The notes: generated by a model from the letters alone, not told the origin. A DNA stretch of 64,000 nucleotides from Granulicatella elegans ATCC 700633 (GCF_000162475.2 NZ_KI391971.1:808901-872900); one strand, 5' to 3'; counted from the first letter of the stretch, positions 17,240-27,744 are shown. Numbers and translations: made by a program.

Positions 17240-18016
17240 GTGAACTTGTTAGAAGAAATACAACATTATTGGAATCATCGTTACTCAGGATATTCCAAAG
17301 TGAATCAAAAAGAATTAGAGGGAATTCAAAGAGAAAGATGGAAAAAACAATTTGAACGATTGTTACCAGCTAATAAAAATCTTAAAGTTCTAGATATAGG
17401 AACTGGACCTGGATTTTTTACAATTATTTTAGAAGAATTAGGTTATACAAATATAATGGGTATTGATGTTTCCGAAAAAATGCTAGAAGTTGCCAAAGAG
17501 AATATTCAAAAATATGGTAAAAAAGATTCAAGTATAGAACTCATTCAAATGGATGCCCAAAAGTTAGAATTTAAACCAGAAAGTTTTGATATTATTGTTA
17601 GTCGAAATTTAACTTGGAATTTAGAAAAACCTCAACAAGCTTATTCAGAATGGTTAAGAGTGTTGAAACCCAATGGAGCTTTATTTATTTTTGATGCGAA
17701 TTGGTATGCATTTCTTCAAAATGAATCATTAGAAAAAGAATTTGAAGCAAAACGGAAAAAAGCTATAGAAGAAAAGTTAGAAGATTATTGGCAAGGTGAA
17801 GGTGTTGATGAAGAAAAAATGGACTGGATTGTTCAACAATTGCCTTTAACTTATCAACTAAGACCGCAATGGGATACGGAATATTTTTCTGCACAAGAAG
17901 GCATAGTAGTAGAAACGGAAGAAAACTTTGGAGATTTAGTGTGGGATTATGAAGAACTATTGAATTACGGTGCAACACCAATGTTTTGTATTAAAGTTGT
18001 AAAGGGGGATGCGTAA
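17240..18016 (+). CDS. Class I SAM-dependent methyltransferase (metallotransporter operon, 1)
   Basis: 258 residues. The SAM motif LDIGTGPGFF is at residues 51-60, the acidic loop is at GIDVSEKM, and SFDIIVSRNLTWNLEKP and FDANWYAFLQ follow. This NLTWNL/DANWY pattern recurs in methyltransferases beside nickel-type importers in Firmicutes (from memory). The substrate is unknown. The start is GTG at 17240 with AAAAGGGAG; an ATG two bases earlier is followed at once by TGA. It opens a six-gene operon; its stop overlaps the next gene by one base (TAATG). Confidence 0.8.
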   Translation: MNLLEEIQHYWNHRYSGYSKVNQKELEGIQRERWKKQFERLLPANKNLKVLDIGTGPGFFTIILEELGYTNIMGIDVSEKMLEVAKENIQKYGKKDSSIELIQMDAQKLEFKPESFDIIVSRNLTWNLEKPQQAYSEWLRVLKPNGALFIFDANWYAFLQNESLEKEFEAKRKKAIEEKLEDYWQGEGVDEEKMDWIVQQLPLTYQLRPQWDTEYFSAQEGIVVETEENFGDLVWDYEELLNYGATPMFCIKVVKGDA

Positions 18017-18747
18017 TGACATCGAATCAAACAATACAAGAACGTGTTGAAAATTATTGGACAAATCGAAGTTCCTCTTTTTTAGAACAACGAACAAGAG
18101 AATTTCATAGCCCATTAAAAGATAGATGGATTACAGAATTTGAAAAATATTTACCACAAAAGACTGAGTTAAAAATATTAGATATTGGATGTGGAACAGG
18201 ATTCTTTACAGGCATTTTAAGTCAAATGGGTCATGAAGTAATAGGAATTGACTTAACAAAGGAAATGATTCATTTGGCTGCTGTATTTGCTAAACAGGAG
18301 AAGTTTGATGCGCAATTTTTAGTGATGGATGCTCAAAATCTTGAGTTTAAAGGTGCAAGTTTTGATATCGTCATTGCAAGAAATGTTACTTGGACATTAC
18401 CAGATGTTCCAAAAGCTTATCAGGAATGGCTTCGAGTATTAAATAAAGGTGGATTACTCATAAATATCGATGGGAATTATGGTGCTTCAAGTATGACAGA
18501 TACAAGTCATTTACCACAGCATCATGCCCATCATCATTTAAGTCAAGATACTTTAACAGAATGCGAAATGATTCAAAGAAGTTTAACCATTTCTAGCGAA
18601 GTTCGACCTCAATGGGATGTGCAATATTTATTAAATCAAGAAGTTGACTCTCTTCAAATTGATCAATCAATTAGCCAAAGAATTTATCTTGAAAAAGATG
18701 AATTTTATAATCCGACCCCTTTATTCTTACTATGTGCTAAAAAGTAA
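18016..18747 (+). CDS. Class I SAM-dependent methyltransferase with His-rich loop (2)
   Basis: 243 residues, a clear paralogue of the gene before it: LDIGCGTGFF at 55-64, SFDIVIARNVTWTLPDVPKAYQEWLRVL, then INIDGNY. Where its paralogue has DANWY, it carries a His-rich insertion HLPQHHAHHH (residues 165-174), which may bind metal. The paralogues could methylate two sites on one small molecule; this is inference. It is 13 bp from the importer genes, so it is surely co-transcribed with them. Confidence 0.8.
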   Translation: MTSNQTIQERVENYWTNRSSSFLEQRTREFHSPLKDRWITEFEKYLPQKTELKILDIGCGTGFFTGILSQMGHEVIGIDLTKEMIHLAAVFAKQEKFDAQFLVMDAQNLEFKGASFDIVIARNVTWTLPDVPKAYQEWLRVLNKGGLLINIDGNYGASSMTDTSHLPQHHAHHHLSQDTLTECEMIQRSLTISSEVRPQWDVQYLLNQEVDSLQIDQSISQRIYLEKDEFYNPTPLFLLCAKK

Positions 18748-18760
18748 GGAGTGGTTGTGG

Positions 18761-19696
18761 ATGTTTAAAGTATTGAAAAAATTTTTAACGATAGTTGTAT
18801 TATTTGTTGGTATTTCATTTTTTGTGTTTTTACTCATTCATCTAGCACCTAGTGACCCAGCTTCTGTAAAAATGTCAGCAGGAACAGGTCGTGTCTCTAC
18901 AGAAGCTCTTGCACTCATGCGTGAGGAAATGGGACTGAATCAACCATTACTTGTACAATATGGAAATTGGCTTTTTAAATTTCTTCAAGGAGATTTTGGA
19001 AAGAGTTTAATGTCTGATATCAAGACTGAGAAATTAATCATTCCGGCTGCTATGAATACGATTCAATTGGCAGTGATAACTTTAGTGGTTTCACTAGGAA
19101 TCTCCATTCCATTGTCGATATTTTTTGTACAATGTCAAAACCGGATTGTAAAATCACTCTTTCAAATGATTTTATTTTTCAAAATGTCATTGCCGTCTTT
19201 TGTGATAGGATATCTTTTGATGTATGTATTTAGTGTTCAATTAAAATGGTTTCCTTTACTAGCTAAGCAAGGTGGTACTGGATTAATATTACCGATAATA
19301 ACGATTATTATTCCAGTAAGCGCAAAATTTATTCAACAATTTTCAGCGTTGTTAGAACAAGAATTACAACATGAATATGTTAAAGTGCTTTATTACCGTG
19401 GAATGGAAGAGTCCAAAATCTTTCAACGACATTTATTGAAAAATATATTTCCTACGATGGTGACCATTATTTTATTATCGTTTGGTTCTTTAATGGCGGG
19501 TGTCGTTGTAGTAGAAACCATTTTCTATTGGCCAGGAATTGGGAAGTTATTAGTGGATAGTATTAGTTCGAGAGATTATCCACTCGTACAAATGATTGTA
19601 GTTTCTATTAGCTTTTTATATTTAGTGCTCACTCAAATTTCTGATGGATTACAAAATTGGACAGATATCCGTATTAAAGGCGGTGATTTGCCATGA
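18761..19696 (+). CDS. Nickel/peptide-type ABC importer permease (NikB-like)
   Basis: 311 residues. It has an N-terminal membrane segment, the APSDPA motif after it, and six membrane segments in all. The cytoplasmic loop has EYVKVLYYRGMEESKIFQRHLLKN, the EAA-type contact with the ATPase. This is the DppB/NikB plan. RBS TAAGGAG before ATG 18761. The end overlaps the next permease by four bases (ATGA). Confidence 0.85.
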   Translation: MFKVLKKFLTIVVLFVGISFFVFLLIHLAPSDPASVKMSAGTGRVSTEALALMREEMGLNQPLLVQYGNWLFKFLQGDFGKSLMSDIKTEKLIIPAAMNTIQLAVITLVVSLGISIPLSIFFVQCQNRIVKSLFQMILFFKMSLPSFVIGYLLMYVFSVQLKWFPLLAKQGGTGLILPIITIIIPVSAKFIQQFSALLEQELQHEYVKVLYYRGMEESKIFQRHLLKNIFPTMVTIILLSFGSLMAGVVVVETIFYWPGIGKLLVDSISSRDYPLVQMIVVSISFLYLVLTQISDGLQNWTDIRIKGGDLP

Positions 19697-20475
19697 TAAA
19701 AAGGGAAAAATGCAGAATTGGCATTATTATTTTAGTAGTTCTATTACTATTGTGGAGTACTTTATTGTTAAACTACGAAACTATGAATGCGAATGATTTG
19801 TTAAGTCCACCAAGTTCTCGTCATTGGTTTGGTACGGATGATTTTGGTCGTGATGTTTTTATTCGAGTGATTGTAGGAGCTAGATATTCAATTGGAGCTT
19901 CTCTGTTCATTGTTGGATTATCTTATTTAGGCGGTATTCTTCTAGGAGGACTAGCGGGAGTCTTTGGTGGATGGATCGACAGAATCATAACAAGTATGTT
20001 AGATATTTTGTTAGCCATTCCTAGTTTATTGATTGCCATTACGGTAGCTGGAGTATTAGGTGGAGGATTAAGAAATGGAGTCATCGCTCTTGTAATAAGT
20101 TATTTACCGTATTATGCCAAATTAACAAGAGGAGAAATTCGTAAAATAAAAGTTCGAGAATATGTGACCGTAATGTATATGCAAGGAGCTCCATTATGGT
20201 ATCGGATGATTACGATTTTAAAAAATATTCAAAAACCATTAGTGACGTATATGATCGTCAATATTTCGAGTACTATTTTAAGTTTAGCAACTTTATCTTT
20301 TTTAGGAATAGGAGTAAAAGTTCCTCAACCAGAATGGGGAACAATGTTAAATGAGGGAAGATTATCATTTGAACAAGCGCCATGGTTAATGGTTGCTCCA
20401 GGACTTGCGATTACGATAACGATTATTATGTTTAACGGAATTCATATTTGGATTCAACAGAAAGGGAGATCATGA
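19693..20475 (+). CDS. Nickel/peptide-type ABC importer permease (NikC-like)
   Basis: 260 residues. HWFGTDDFGRDVFIRVIVGAR near residue 40 is the hallmark of the DppC/NikC subunit, and REYVTVMYMQGAPLWYRMI is the ATPase contact loop. Five to six membrane segments. The ATG overlaps the preceding stop and its own stop overlaps the lipoprotein start, so translation is coupled along the operon. Confidence 0.87.
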   Translation: MIKREKCRIGIIILVVLLLLWSTLLLNYETMNANDLLSPPSSRHWFGTDDFGRDVFIRVIVGARYSIGASLFIVGLSYLGGILLGGLAGVFGGWIDRIITSMLDILLAIPSLLIAITVAGVLGGGLRNGVIALVISYLPYYAKLTRGEIRKIKVREYVTVMYMQGAPLWYRMITILKNIQKPLVTYMIVNISSTILSLATLSFLGIGVKVPQPEWGTMLNEGRLSFEQAPWLMVAPGLAITITIIMFNGIHIWIQQKGRS

Positions 20476-21989
20476 TGAAATTAAAAAATATGTTATTAAC
20501 CATTGCAGCAGTAGTATTAGTGGGATGTGCACCTGTCCAGCCAGCATCTCAACAACAAGAAAGTAGCCAAAATTCAACTTTTAAAATTGGATATTCTCAA
20601 TTCACAGCCGGAATTGACCCAGCAAAAGATTGGGAAGGTTGGTATACGATTCGTTTTGGAATTGGGGAAACATTATTCCGTTTAACAAAGGACTTTGATG
20701 TAGAACCTTGGTTAGCATCCTCATATAAGAAAATTGATGATCAAACATGGGAAATTCATTTAAAAGAAAATCTTACTTTTTCTAATGGAAAACCTGTGAC
20801 TACTGATGCAGTTATTGCTAGCCTTCAAAGAGTAGGAGAAAATCATAAGTCAGGAAAAATTTTTAAAACAGCTACTTATGCAGCTAATGATTCATTAACG
20901 TTTACAGTACATACTGAAAAACCGAGTCCTCAATTTATTCATGAATTAGTGGATGCTAAAACAGCTATTGTAGATGTAACAAGTAGTGACAAAATTATAG
21001 GAACAGGCCCTTATGAAGTGGCAGAATTTAAACCAAATGATTCCATTTCATTAACAGCTTCCACTCATTATTGGGATGGTAATGCATCGATTAAAGAAGT
21101 TCATTATCAATTAATTCCAGATCAAAAAACATTGGAATTAGCGATTAAATCAAAAGAAGTTGATGGTGGATTAGATTTGAATGATGACGTAGCAGATTCA
21201 TTAATGAAAGATTCTTCTGTTCAAGTGTATAATCAACCAAGTACGAGAACGTACCATTTAGAATTGAATAAAGCAAGATTACAAGATAAAAAAGTACGTC
21301 AAGCAATTTTACATGCGATTAATAAACAAGAATTGACACAAGACTTCTTAAAAGGTCATGTCACTCCTGCAGACGGTGCTTTTTTAGATTCTAGTATTTA
21401 TTCAAGTGGTACATTTGCAAATAAACATTACCAACCAGAAATGACAACTAAATTATTAGAAGAAGCTGGCTATCAAACAAAAAATGCAGATGGTATTTTA
21501 GTGAATGCTCAAAATGAACCATTACAAATTGTTCTAAAAACTTATAAGAGATTAGCAAATGAAAAAATTGCTACAGCACTGCAACAACAATTCAAACAAG
21601 TAGGAATTGATTTAAAAATTGATATTCAAGAAAAAGTTGATGGATTAAATCAATTAGATTATGACATTGCATTAGCTTCAGCATTAACATTGCCAACGGG
21701 AGATCCTCACTACTTCCTAGCAGCAACTTTATCTAGTGATGGAGCTTTAAACTATGTGAAGAATGCAGACTCATGGTTGGATGAAAAAATTTCTACCTTA
21801 GGTCATGAAGTAGATTTAGAAAAAATTCGTAATGAAGTCGCAGAAATTCAAGATTATGCAAGAGAAGAAGCAGTTGTAGATTACATTGGATTTGTGAACT
21901 TACATGGAGCGATGAACAATTATATTCACAATTTTGAACTTTCTCCATCTGATTTCTATCATATTACGAATAAATTGGTAAAAGACTAA
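20472..21989 (+). CDS. Substrate-binding lipoprotein, NikA/SBP family 5
   Basis: About 505 residues. The signal peptide ends in the lipobox LVGC, so it is a lipoprotein. The family-5 binding fold is recognised by GIGETLFRL, WLASSYKKIDDQTWEIHLKE, LTFSNGKPVTTDAV and KVRQAILHAINKQELT. The early FGIGETL segment is close to NikA/CntA-type proteins, which bind nickel or metal-metallophore complexes. Peptide binding is the alternative. ATGs at 20472 and 20475 both fit AAAGGGAG. Confidence 0.85.
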   Translation: MMKLKNMLLTIAAVVLVGCAPVQPASQQQESSQNSTFKIGYSQFTAGIDPAKDWEGWYTIRFGIGETLFRLTKDFDVEPWLASSYKKIDDQTWEIHLKENLTFSNGKPVTTDAVIASLQRVGENHKSGKIFKTATYAANDSLTFTVHTEKPSPQFIHELVDAKTAIVDVTSSDKIIGTGPYEVAEFKPNDSISLTASTHYWDGNASIKEVHYQLIPDQKTLELAIKSKEVDGGLDLNDDVADSLMKDSSVQVYNQPSTRTYHLELNKARLQDKKVRQAILHAINKQELTQDFLKGHVTPADGAFLDSSIYSSGTFANKHYQPEMTTKLLEEAGYQTKNADGILVNAQNEPLQIVLKTYKRLANEKIATALQQQFKQVGIDLKIDIQEKVDGLNQLDYDIALASALTLPTGDPHYFLAATLSSDGALNYVKNADSWLDEKISTLGHEVDLEKIRNEVAEIQDYAREEAVVDYIGFVNLHGAMNNYIHNFELSPSDFYHITNKLVKD

Positions 21990-23413
21990 TGGGAAAAATA
22001 ATTATTGACGTTAAGCAATTAAATGCTGCATATGGACAAGAAGTAGTCCTCAAAGATTTAGACTTTTCCATTAAAGAAGGAGAAGTCATTGGAATTATTG
22101 GAGAATCTGGTATTGGAAAATCAACATTTTTAGAATGTTTACTTGGTAATATTCATCAAAAGGTAATGATGAATGCGACTAAAATGAAGTTTTTAGAAGA
22201 AAACTGGTTGACCTTATCTATTAAAAAGAGAAGAGATTATTTGAGGCAGGATATTGGCATCATTTTCCAAAATGGACAACATAGTTTAGATCCTTTATTT
22301 AAAATCGGTAAACAGTTGGAAGAATTAATGGTAGAACCCAATCATCAAACAATGATTGCAGTTCTTAAAATGGTTCAATTAGAAGAAAAAGTATTACAAT
22401 TATATCCACATGAGTTATCTGGAGGAATGCTACAAAGAGTGATGATTGCAATGGCGTTTATCAATCAGCCGAAATTAATTATTGCTGATGAACCCTTTAG
22501 TGCTTTAGACGCTCCTTTACAAAAGGAGATGATGCAATTAATTGTTAATCTTGCAAAGCAATATGATACTGCAACGATTATGGTGACACATCAACGAGAG
22601 TTAGCGTATCAATTTTGTACGAAAGTGTTGACTTTAGAAGAGGGTTATTTTGTAGAGAAAGAGGAAAAAGTAGAAGAAAAAATTTCTATTGTTCGTGACC
22701 GTGGTGATCAAAAAGAAGTATTTTTTCAATTGAAAAATGTAACAAATCATTATAAAGATGAGGATGTTATTCTTCAAAATCTTACACTTGATATTCCAAA
22801 ATATGAAGTAACAGGAATCATCGGACATTCAGGAGCAGGGAAGACAACTCTTGCAAAGATTTTATCTGGCTTTATTCCATATGAAGGTAGTATTAAGATT
22901 GAAGAAAAAGAATTAAGAGAAGTATTGACTCATGAAAAACAAAGCTATTACCGAAGAGTTCAATATTTATTCCAAAATAGTTTACTATCTTTTAATCCGA
23001 ATCAAACGATAGTGAAAAGCTTAGAAGAACCGTTAAGATTTATGCAGAAAATAAAGAATAAGACAGAACGAATTCAAAAGATACAGGAATTATTTACTAG
23101 TCTAGAGTTAGAATTCGATTGGCTAGAAAAATATCCTTATCAATTATCTGGAGGGCAATGTCAACGCTGTGCCATTGCAAGGGCTATTTTAGCACAACCA
23201 GAATGCTTAATTTGTGATGAAATAACAAGTTCACTAGATGATGCGAATCAGGAAAAAGTTATACAAGTGTTACAAAAAGTTCAGGAAGAAACTAATATGA
23301 CGATAGTATTGATTAGTCATAATCAGACATTAATTGAAGCGATTTGTTCGAATGTTATTGTGTTAAAAGAGGGTCAATTGATGGAGACAATAGATTTAAT
23401 AGAGAAAAAGTAA
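21989..23413 (+). CDS. Fused dual ATPase of nickel/peptide-type importer (NikD-NikE-like)
   Basis: 474 residues with two ABC ATPase domains in one chain. Domain 1: Walker A GESGIGKST, signature LSGGMLQRV, Walker B LIIADEPFSALDA. Domain 2 (from ~residue 250): Walker A GHSGAGKTT, signature LSGGQCQRC, Walker B CLICDEITSSLDD. In most relatives these are two genes (nikD and nikE); the fusion is a minor oddity. It overlaps the lipoprotein stop by one base and ends the operon. Confidence 0.87.
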   Translation: MGKIIIDVKQLNAAYGQEVVLKDLDFSIKEGEVIGIIGESGIGKSTFLECLLGNIHQKVMMNATKMKFLEENWLTLSIKKRRDYLRQDIGIIFQNGQHSLDPLFKIGKQLEELMVEPNHQTMIAVLKMVQLEEKVLQLYPHELSGGMLQRVMIAMAFINQPKLIIADEPFSALDAPLQKEMMQLIVNLAKQYDTATIMVTHQRELAYQFCTKVLTLEEGYFVEKEEKVEEKISIVRDRGDQKEVFFQLKNVTNHYKDEDVILQNLTLDIPKYEVTGIIGHSGAGKTTLAKILSGFIPYEGSIKIEEKELREVLTHEKQSYYRRVQYLFQNSLLSFNPNQTIVKSLEEPLRFMQKIKNKTERIQKIQELFTSLELEFDWLEKYPYQLSGGQCQRCAIARAILAQPECLICDEITSSLDDANQEKVIQVLQKVQEETNMTIVLISHNQTLIEAICSNVIVLKEGQLMETIDLIEKK

Positions 23414-23480
23414 AAAAATAAGTAAGTTAATAATTAAAATATGATTTATCATCAAAAGTTAACATTTCTATTCACATTAC

Positions 23481-23509
23481 TTGACAAACAGTTAACTTTT
23501 TAGTAAATT
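23481..23509 (+). promoter_or_regulatory. Promoter of hisS-aspS
   Basis: TTGACA at 23481, a 17-bp spacer and TAAATT at 23504-23509. The T-box leader starts just after. Confidence 0.65.
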
Positions 23510-23514
23510 AGTAT

Positions 23515-23759
23515 CAATTTCATAGGAAATCCAATGAAGGAGCTAAGTAGATTCACAGCAATTAGAGAGAGAAATCATGGCTGAAAGTTTCTCATAAAGA
23601 CTGAAAGAATTGAAAGACACTCTGGAGGAGAATAATGCAAAGTTATTCCGGCAAAGGAGCCGTTATTTAGTAGAGGAATAGAGGTAGCTCTATTCAAATT
23701 TAGGTGGTACCACGAAATAATCGTCCTGACTCATTCATTTGAGTCAGGATTTTTTTTTA
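23515..23759 (+). promoter_or_regulatory. T-box leader of hisS-aspS with terminator
   Basis: Contains AGAGAGA (the Stem I bulge motif), the T-box core TTTAGGTGGTACCACG at about 23698-23713, and a terminator (GTCCTGACTCA with TGAGTCAGGA, then T9) ending at 23759. Uncharged tRNA pairs with the core and blocks the terminator. The likely specifier region AAAGACACTC at 23613-23622 contains GAC (Asp, 23616-23618) and CAC (His, 23618-23620) overlapping by one base. The A after GAC fits the usual purine after a specifier. The 23414-23480 stretch before it holds nothing else I recognise. Confidence 0.93.
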
Positions 23760-23790
23760 CATATTTTTATACATAGAAAGTAGGGATAAA

Positions 23791-25107
23791 ATGATTCAAA
23801 AACCAAAAGGAACAGCCGATTTATTACCAGAGGAAATAAAAATTTGGCACTATATTGAAGAAACTGCTCGCATTATTTTAGGAGATTATCAATTTGAAGA
23901 AATGCGTACACCAATGTTTGAAAGTTATGAATTATTTAGTAGAGGTGTGGGTGATACTTCGGATATCGTTTCTAAAGAAATGTATGACTTTTATGATAAG
24001 GGTGACCGTCATATTACATTACGTCCAGAAGGAACAGCAGCTATCGTTCGTGCGTATGTAGAAAATAAATTATTTGGACCAGAACATAAGAAACCTTATA
24101 AAGTTTATTACATGGCTCCAATGTTCCGTTATGAACGTCCACAATCAGGACGTTTAAGACAATTCCACCAATTAGGTGTGGAAGTATTTGGATCAACAAA
24201 TCCAGCAACGGATGTTGAGACAATTGCAATGGCATGGGATTTATTAAAAGAACTTGGCTTATCAAATATGCGTTTAGTGATTAATTCACTTGGAAAAACC
24301 GCAGACCGTATTGCATACCGCCAAGCTTTAATTGATTATTTAGAACCATTTACTGAAGAATTGAGTGAAGATTCTAAAAATCGTCTTCATAAAAATCCAT
24401 TACGTGTATTAGATAGTAAAGATAAACGTGATATCGAAATCGTAAAAAATGCACCACGTATTTTAGAATTTTTATCAGATGAAGCACGTACTCACTTTGA
24501 AAAAGTGCAACAATATCTAACTGCCTTAGAAATTCCATTTGAAATTGATGAAACAATGGTTCGTGGATTAGATTATTATCAAGATACGATTTTTGAAATT
24601 ATGACGGATTCAAAATCATTTGGTGCTAAAACAACGATTTGTGGTGGAGGACGTTATGATGGTCTTGTACAAGAATTAGATGGACCAGAAACACCAGGAT
24701 TCGGATTTGGATTAGGAATGGAAAGACTTGTGTTATTAATGAAAGATGAACAAGTAGAAATTCCTGATTTACAAGAATTAGATGCTTATATTGTTGGGTT
24801 AGGAGAAGAAACGGAAGAGGAAGTATTAAAACTTTCTATCTCTTTACGCCAACAAGGTTATTCTGTAGATCGTGATTTCTTCGGTAGAAAAGCAAAACCT
24901 CAATTTAAAAATGCTCAAAAATATGGAGCAAAAGTTGTGATTACTTTAGGTGAAGAAGAATTGGCAAGTCGTCAAGTTCCACTAAAAGTAATGAACACTG
25001 GTAAAGAAGTAAAAGTTGACTTAGCAGATGTATATGAAGATTTTGATAGTCTATTCCGCCAAGCAACAATGGATACAACAGCAATTGATGAATATTTTGG
25101 AAAATAG
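23791..25107 (+). CDS. hisS: Histidyl-tRNA synthetase
   Basis: 438 residues, class II synthetase. Motif 2 is in [24 protein letters not shown]. The histidine-specific [10 protein letters not shown] and GGGRYDGL come before motif 3, [13 protein letters not shown]-terminal anticodon-binding domain follows. It charges tRNA-His. Under T-box control and followed 15 bp later by aspS. RBS AAAGTAGGGA. Confidence 0.97.
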   Translation: MIQKPKGTADLLPEEIKIWHYIEETARIILGDYQFEEMRTPMFESYELFSRGVGDTSDIVSKEMYDFYDKGDRHITLRPEGTAAIVRAYVENKLFGPEHKKPYKVYYMAPMFRYERPQSGRLRQFHQLGVEVFGSTNPATDVETIAMAWDLLKELGLSNMRLVINSLGKTADRIAYRQALIDYLEPFTEELSEDSKNRLHKNPLRVLDSKDKRDIEIVKNAPRILEFLSDEARTHFEKVQQYLTALEIPFEIDETMVRGLDYYQDTIFEIMTDSKSFGAKTTICGGGRYDGLVQELDGPETPGFGFGLGMERLVLLMKDEQVEIPDLQELDAYIVGLGEETEEEVLKLSISLRQQGYSVDRDFFGRKAKPQFKNAQKYGAKVVITLGEEELASRQVPLKVMNTGKEVKVDLADVYEDFDSLFRQATMDTTAIDEYFGK

Positions 25108-25122
25108 AAAGTAGGGATTTGT

Positions 25123-26880
25123 ATGAAAAAGAGATCAATTTATTGTGGATTAGTCACAGAAGAATTAGTAGGAAAAGAAATTACATTACATGGTTGGGTA
25201 CAAAAACGTCGTGACCATGGTGGAGTTATTTTTATCGACTTACGTGACCGTGAAGGTGTAATGCAAGTGGTATTTAACCCACAACATAACCAAGCAGCTT
25301 TTGAAATTGCAGATACCTTACGTCCAGAGTACGTTATTGAAGTAACAGGTACCGTTGCATTACGTGGAGAAGGATTAACAAATCCAAACTTAAAAACAGG
25401 AACAATGGAATTAGAAGTTCACCAAGTTGAATTATTATCGAAAGCTAAAACTCCACCAATTTACATTGAAGATGACAAAGTAGCTTCAGATGAATTACGT
25501 ATGAAATATCGTTATTTAGATATGCGTCGTAAACCTGTCTTAGAAAACTTACGTTTACGTCATAAAACAACTCGTGCGATTCGTGAATATTTAGATACTG
25601 AAGGATTTATCGATGTAGAAACTCCATACTTAGCAAAATCAACTCCAGAAGGAGCTCGTGACTATTTAGTACCTTCACGTGTACATGAAGGAAGTTTCTA
25701 TGCTTTACCACAATCACCTCAAACATTTAAACAATTATTAATGGGTGGGGGATTAGACCGTTACTACCAAATCGTTCGTTGCTTCCGTGACGAAGATTTA
25801 CGTGGAGACCGTCAACCTGAATTTACACAAGTTGATATTGAAACAAGTTTCTTATCAGCTGAAGAAATTCAAGAAATGATGGAAGGTTTATTGAAAAAAG
25901 TGATGAAAGATACATTAGGAGTAGAAGTAACAACTCCATTCCCACGTCTTTCATTTGCTGAAGCAATGAGCCGTTATGGTAATGATAAACCAGATACTCG
26001 TTTTGCATTAGAATTAATTGATGTAGCAGATATTGTAAAAGATTCTGACTTAAAAGTGTTCAGTACAGTTGTTGAAAATGGTGGACATGTTAAAGCCTTA
26101 AACTTAAAAGGATTAGCAGATGAATATTCACGTAAAGATGCAGATAGCTTAGCACAATTTGTTGCTAAATACGGTGCTAAAGGATTAGCTTGGTTGAAAG
26201 TTGAAGAAGATGGTCTAAAAGGACCAATCGCTAAATTCTTAGTAAACCAAGAAACAGCATTAAGAGAACGTTTAGATGCAGAAGTGGGAGATATTATTTT
26301 CTTCTGTGCGGATAAACCAAGTGTTGTAGCTCAATCATTATCAGAATTACGTTTACACTTCGGTAGAAAACATGAATTAATTGATCAATCTAAATTCAAC
26401 TTCTTATGGGTTGTTGATTGGCCATTATTAGAATATGACGAAGATGCAAATCGTTATGTTGCAATGCACCATCCATTTACTCGTCCAGTAAATGAAGATT
26501 TCAATGCTTTATTAGAAGATCCAGCAGCAGCTAAAGCTCAAGCTTATGATATTGTATTAAATGGATATGAATTAGGTGGAGGTTCATTAAGAATTTATAG
26601 AAGAGACATGCAAGAAGCAATGTTTAACGTATTAGGATTCACAAAAGAATCTGCACAAGAACAATTTGGATTCTTAATGGATGCATTAGATTATGGATTC
26701 CCACCACATGGAGGAATTGCATTAGGATTAGACCGTTTAGTTATGTTATTAGCTGGAGAAGACAACATCCGTGAAGTAATTGCATTCCCTAAAAATGGTT
26801 CAGCAATGGATACAATGACACAAGCACCAAGTCCAGTATCTGAACAACAATTACAAGAATTATCATTAAAAATTCGCTAA
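25123..26880 (+). CDS. aspS: Aspartyl-tRNA synthetase
   Basis: 585 residues. The N-terminal OB fold holds [20 protein letters not shown]. Class II motif 2 is [23 protein letters not shown], the GAD insertion lies in the middle, and motif 3 is in [13 protein letters not shown]. By length and the GAD domain it is the bacterial type. It charges tRNA-Asp and shares the T-box with hisS. Confidence 0.97.
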   Translation: MKKRSIYCGLVTEELVGKEITLHGWVQKRRDHGGVIFIDLRDREGVMQVVFNPQHNQAAFEIADTLRPEYVIEVTGTVALRGEGLTNPNLKTGTMELEVHQVELLSKAKTPPIYIEDDKVASDELRMKYRYLDMRRKPVLENLRLRHKTTRAIREYLDTEGFIDVETPYLAKSTPEGARDYLVPSRVHEGSFYALPQSPQTFKQLLMGGGLDRYYQIVRCFRDEDLRGDRQPEFTQVDIETSFLSAEEIQEMMEGLLKKVMKDTLGVEVTTPFPRLSFAEAMSRYGNDKPDTRFALELIDVADIVKDSDLKVFSTVVENGGHVKALNLKGLADEYSRKDADSLAQFVAKYGAKGLAWLKVEEDGLKGPIAKFLVNQETALRERLDAEVGDIIFFCADKPSVVAQSLSELRLHFGRKHELIDQSKFNFLWVVDWPLLEYDEDANRYVAMHHPFTRPVNEDFNALLEDPAAAKAQAYDIVLNGYELGGGSLRIYRRDMQEAMFNVLGFTKESAQEQFGFLMDALDYGFPPHGGIALGLDRLVMLLAGEDNIREVIAFPKNGSAMDTMTQAPSPVSEQQLQELSLKIR

Positions 26881-26893
26881 AATCAATGAACAA

Positions 26894-26925
26894 TGGAGAA
26901 GTCGTCAATGAAGGCTTCTCCTCTG
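26894..26925 (+). terminator. Hairpin after aspS, weak terminator
   Basis: GGAGAAG pairs with CTTCTCC. The T tract after it is poor (TCTGTTCTTC), so termination may be partial and the next gene may receive read-through. Confidence 0.5.
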
Positions 26926-26956
26926 TTCTTCATAGAGAAAAAAGGAACGAATACTA

Positions 26957-27724
26957 ATGAAAAATAGCAAAGGTGTTGTGTTTAAGAGACAACAAGAAAT
27001 TTTGAAATTATTACAGGAACATAGGCAATTATCTGTTGAAGAATTATCTGCCAGATTAGAAGTTTCTGAAATTACAATCCGTAGAGATTTACAACGTTTT
27101 GAAGATCAAGGACTGATTGAACGTTTTTATGGTGGAGCAAAATATATTTCAGGTAAAATCGAAAAAGAAAATATTGAACAAAAACAATATAATTCCACTA
27201 AAAAAAATATTGCTCGTCGAGCATCTGGCTTAGTTCGCGAACATGATATGGTCTTTATTAATTCAGGTTCTACAGCCTTTTTATTATTGAATTATTTAGC
27301 AGACGAGAATGTAACGATATTAACGAATAATGGACGTTCTATTTTTAAAAAAGCTTCTTCAAAAGCTTCGGTTGTGTTAAGTGGAGGAGAAATTTTTGAG
27401 CAAAAGAAATCTTTAGTCGGAGATTTTGCCATTAATTCATTTTCAAAAGCACGTGCGAATATTTGCTTTTTAGGAGTGGGTGGTATTAATAAAAATGGAA
27501 TTACAACTGTAGCATTACCTGAAACTGCGGTAAATCGTGTCATTTTAGAGCGCACGAATGGCCCTAAAATCATTGTAGCTGAAGGAGCTAAAGTTGGAAG
27601 AGAATCCAACTTCCACACTGCAGATTGTTCTATGATTACTCATTTAATTACGGATTATTCCGCTGATGCTGAAACAGTTGCGTATTTAAAGAGTATTGGT
27701 GTAAAAGTTTTATTTATTTCCTAA
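26957..27724 (+). CDS. DeoR-family transcriptional regulator
   Basis: 255 residues. The N-terminal helix-turn-helix has the family signature (RQQEILKLLQEHRQLSVEEL, then SEITIRRDLQRFEDQGLIERFYGGA). The C-terminal DeoR sensor domain has INSGSTAFLLLNYL, VLSGGEIFEQKKSLVGD and FLGVGGI. Such proteins usually bind sugar phosphates and repress sugar genes; no sugar operon is adjacent, so its targets are unknown. It is 20 bp before trmK and may be co-transcribed with it. Confidence 0.88.
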   Translation: MKNSKGVVFKRQQEILKLLQEHRQLSVEELSARLEVSEITIRRDLQRFEDQGLIERFYGGAKYISGKIEKENIEQKQYNSTKKNIARRASGLVREHDMVFINSGSTAFLLLNYLADENVTILTNNGRSIFKKASSKASVVLSGGEIFEQKKSLVGDFAINSFSKARANICFLGVGGINKNGITTVALPETAVNRVILERTNGPKIIVAEGAKVGRESNFHTADCSMITHLITDYSADAETVAYLKSIGVKVLFIS

Positions 27725-27744
27725 TGGAAAGAAAGGAGTAAGAA

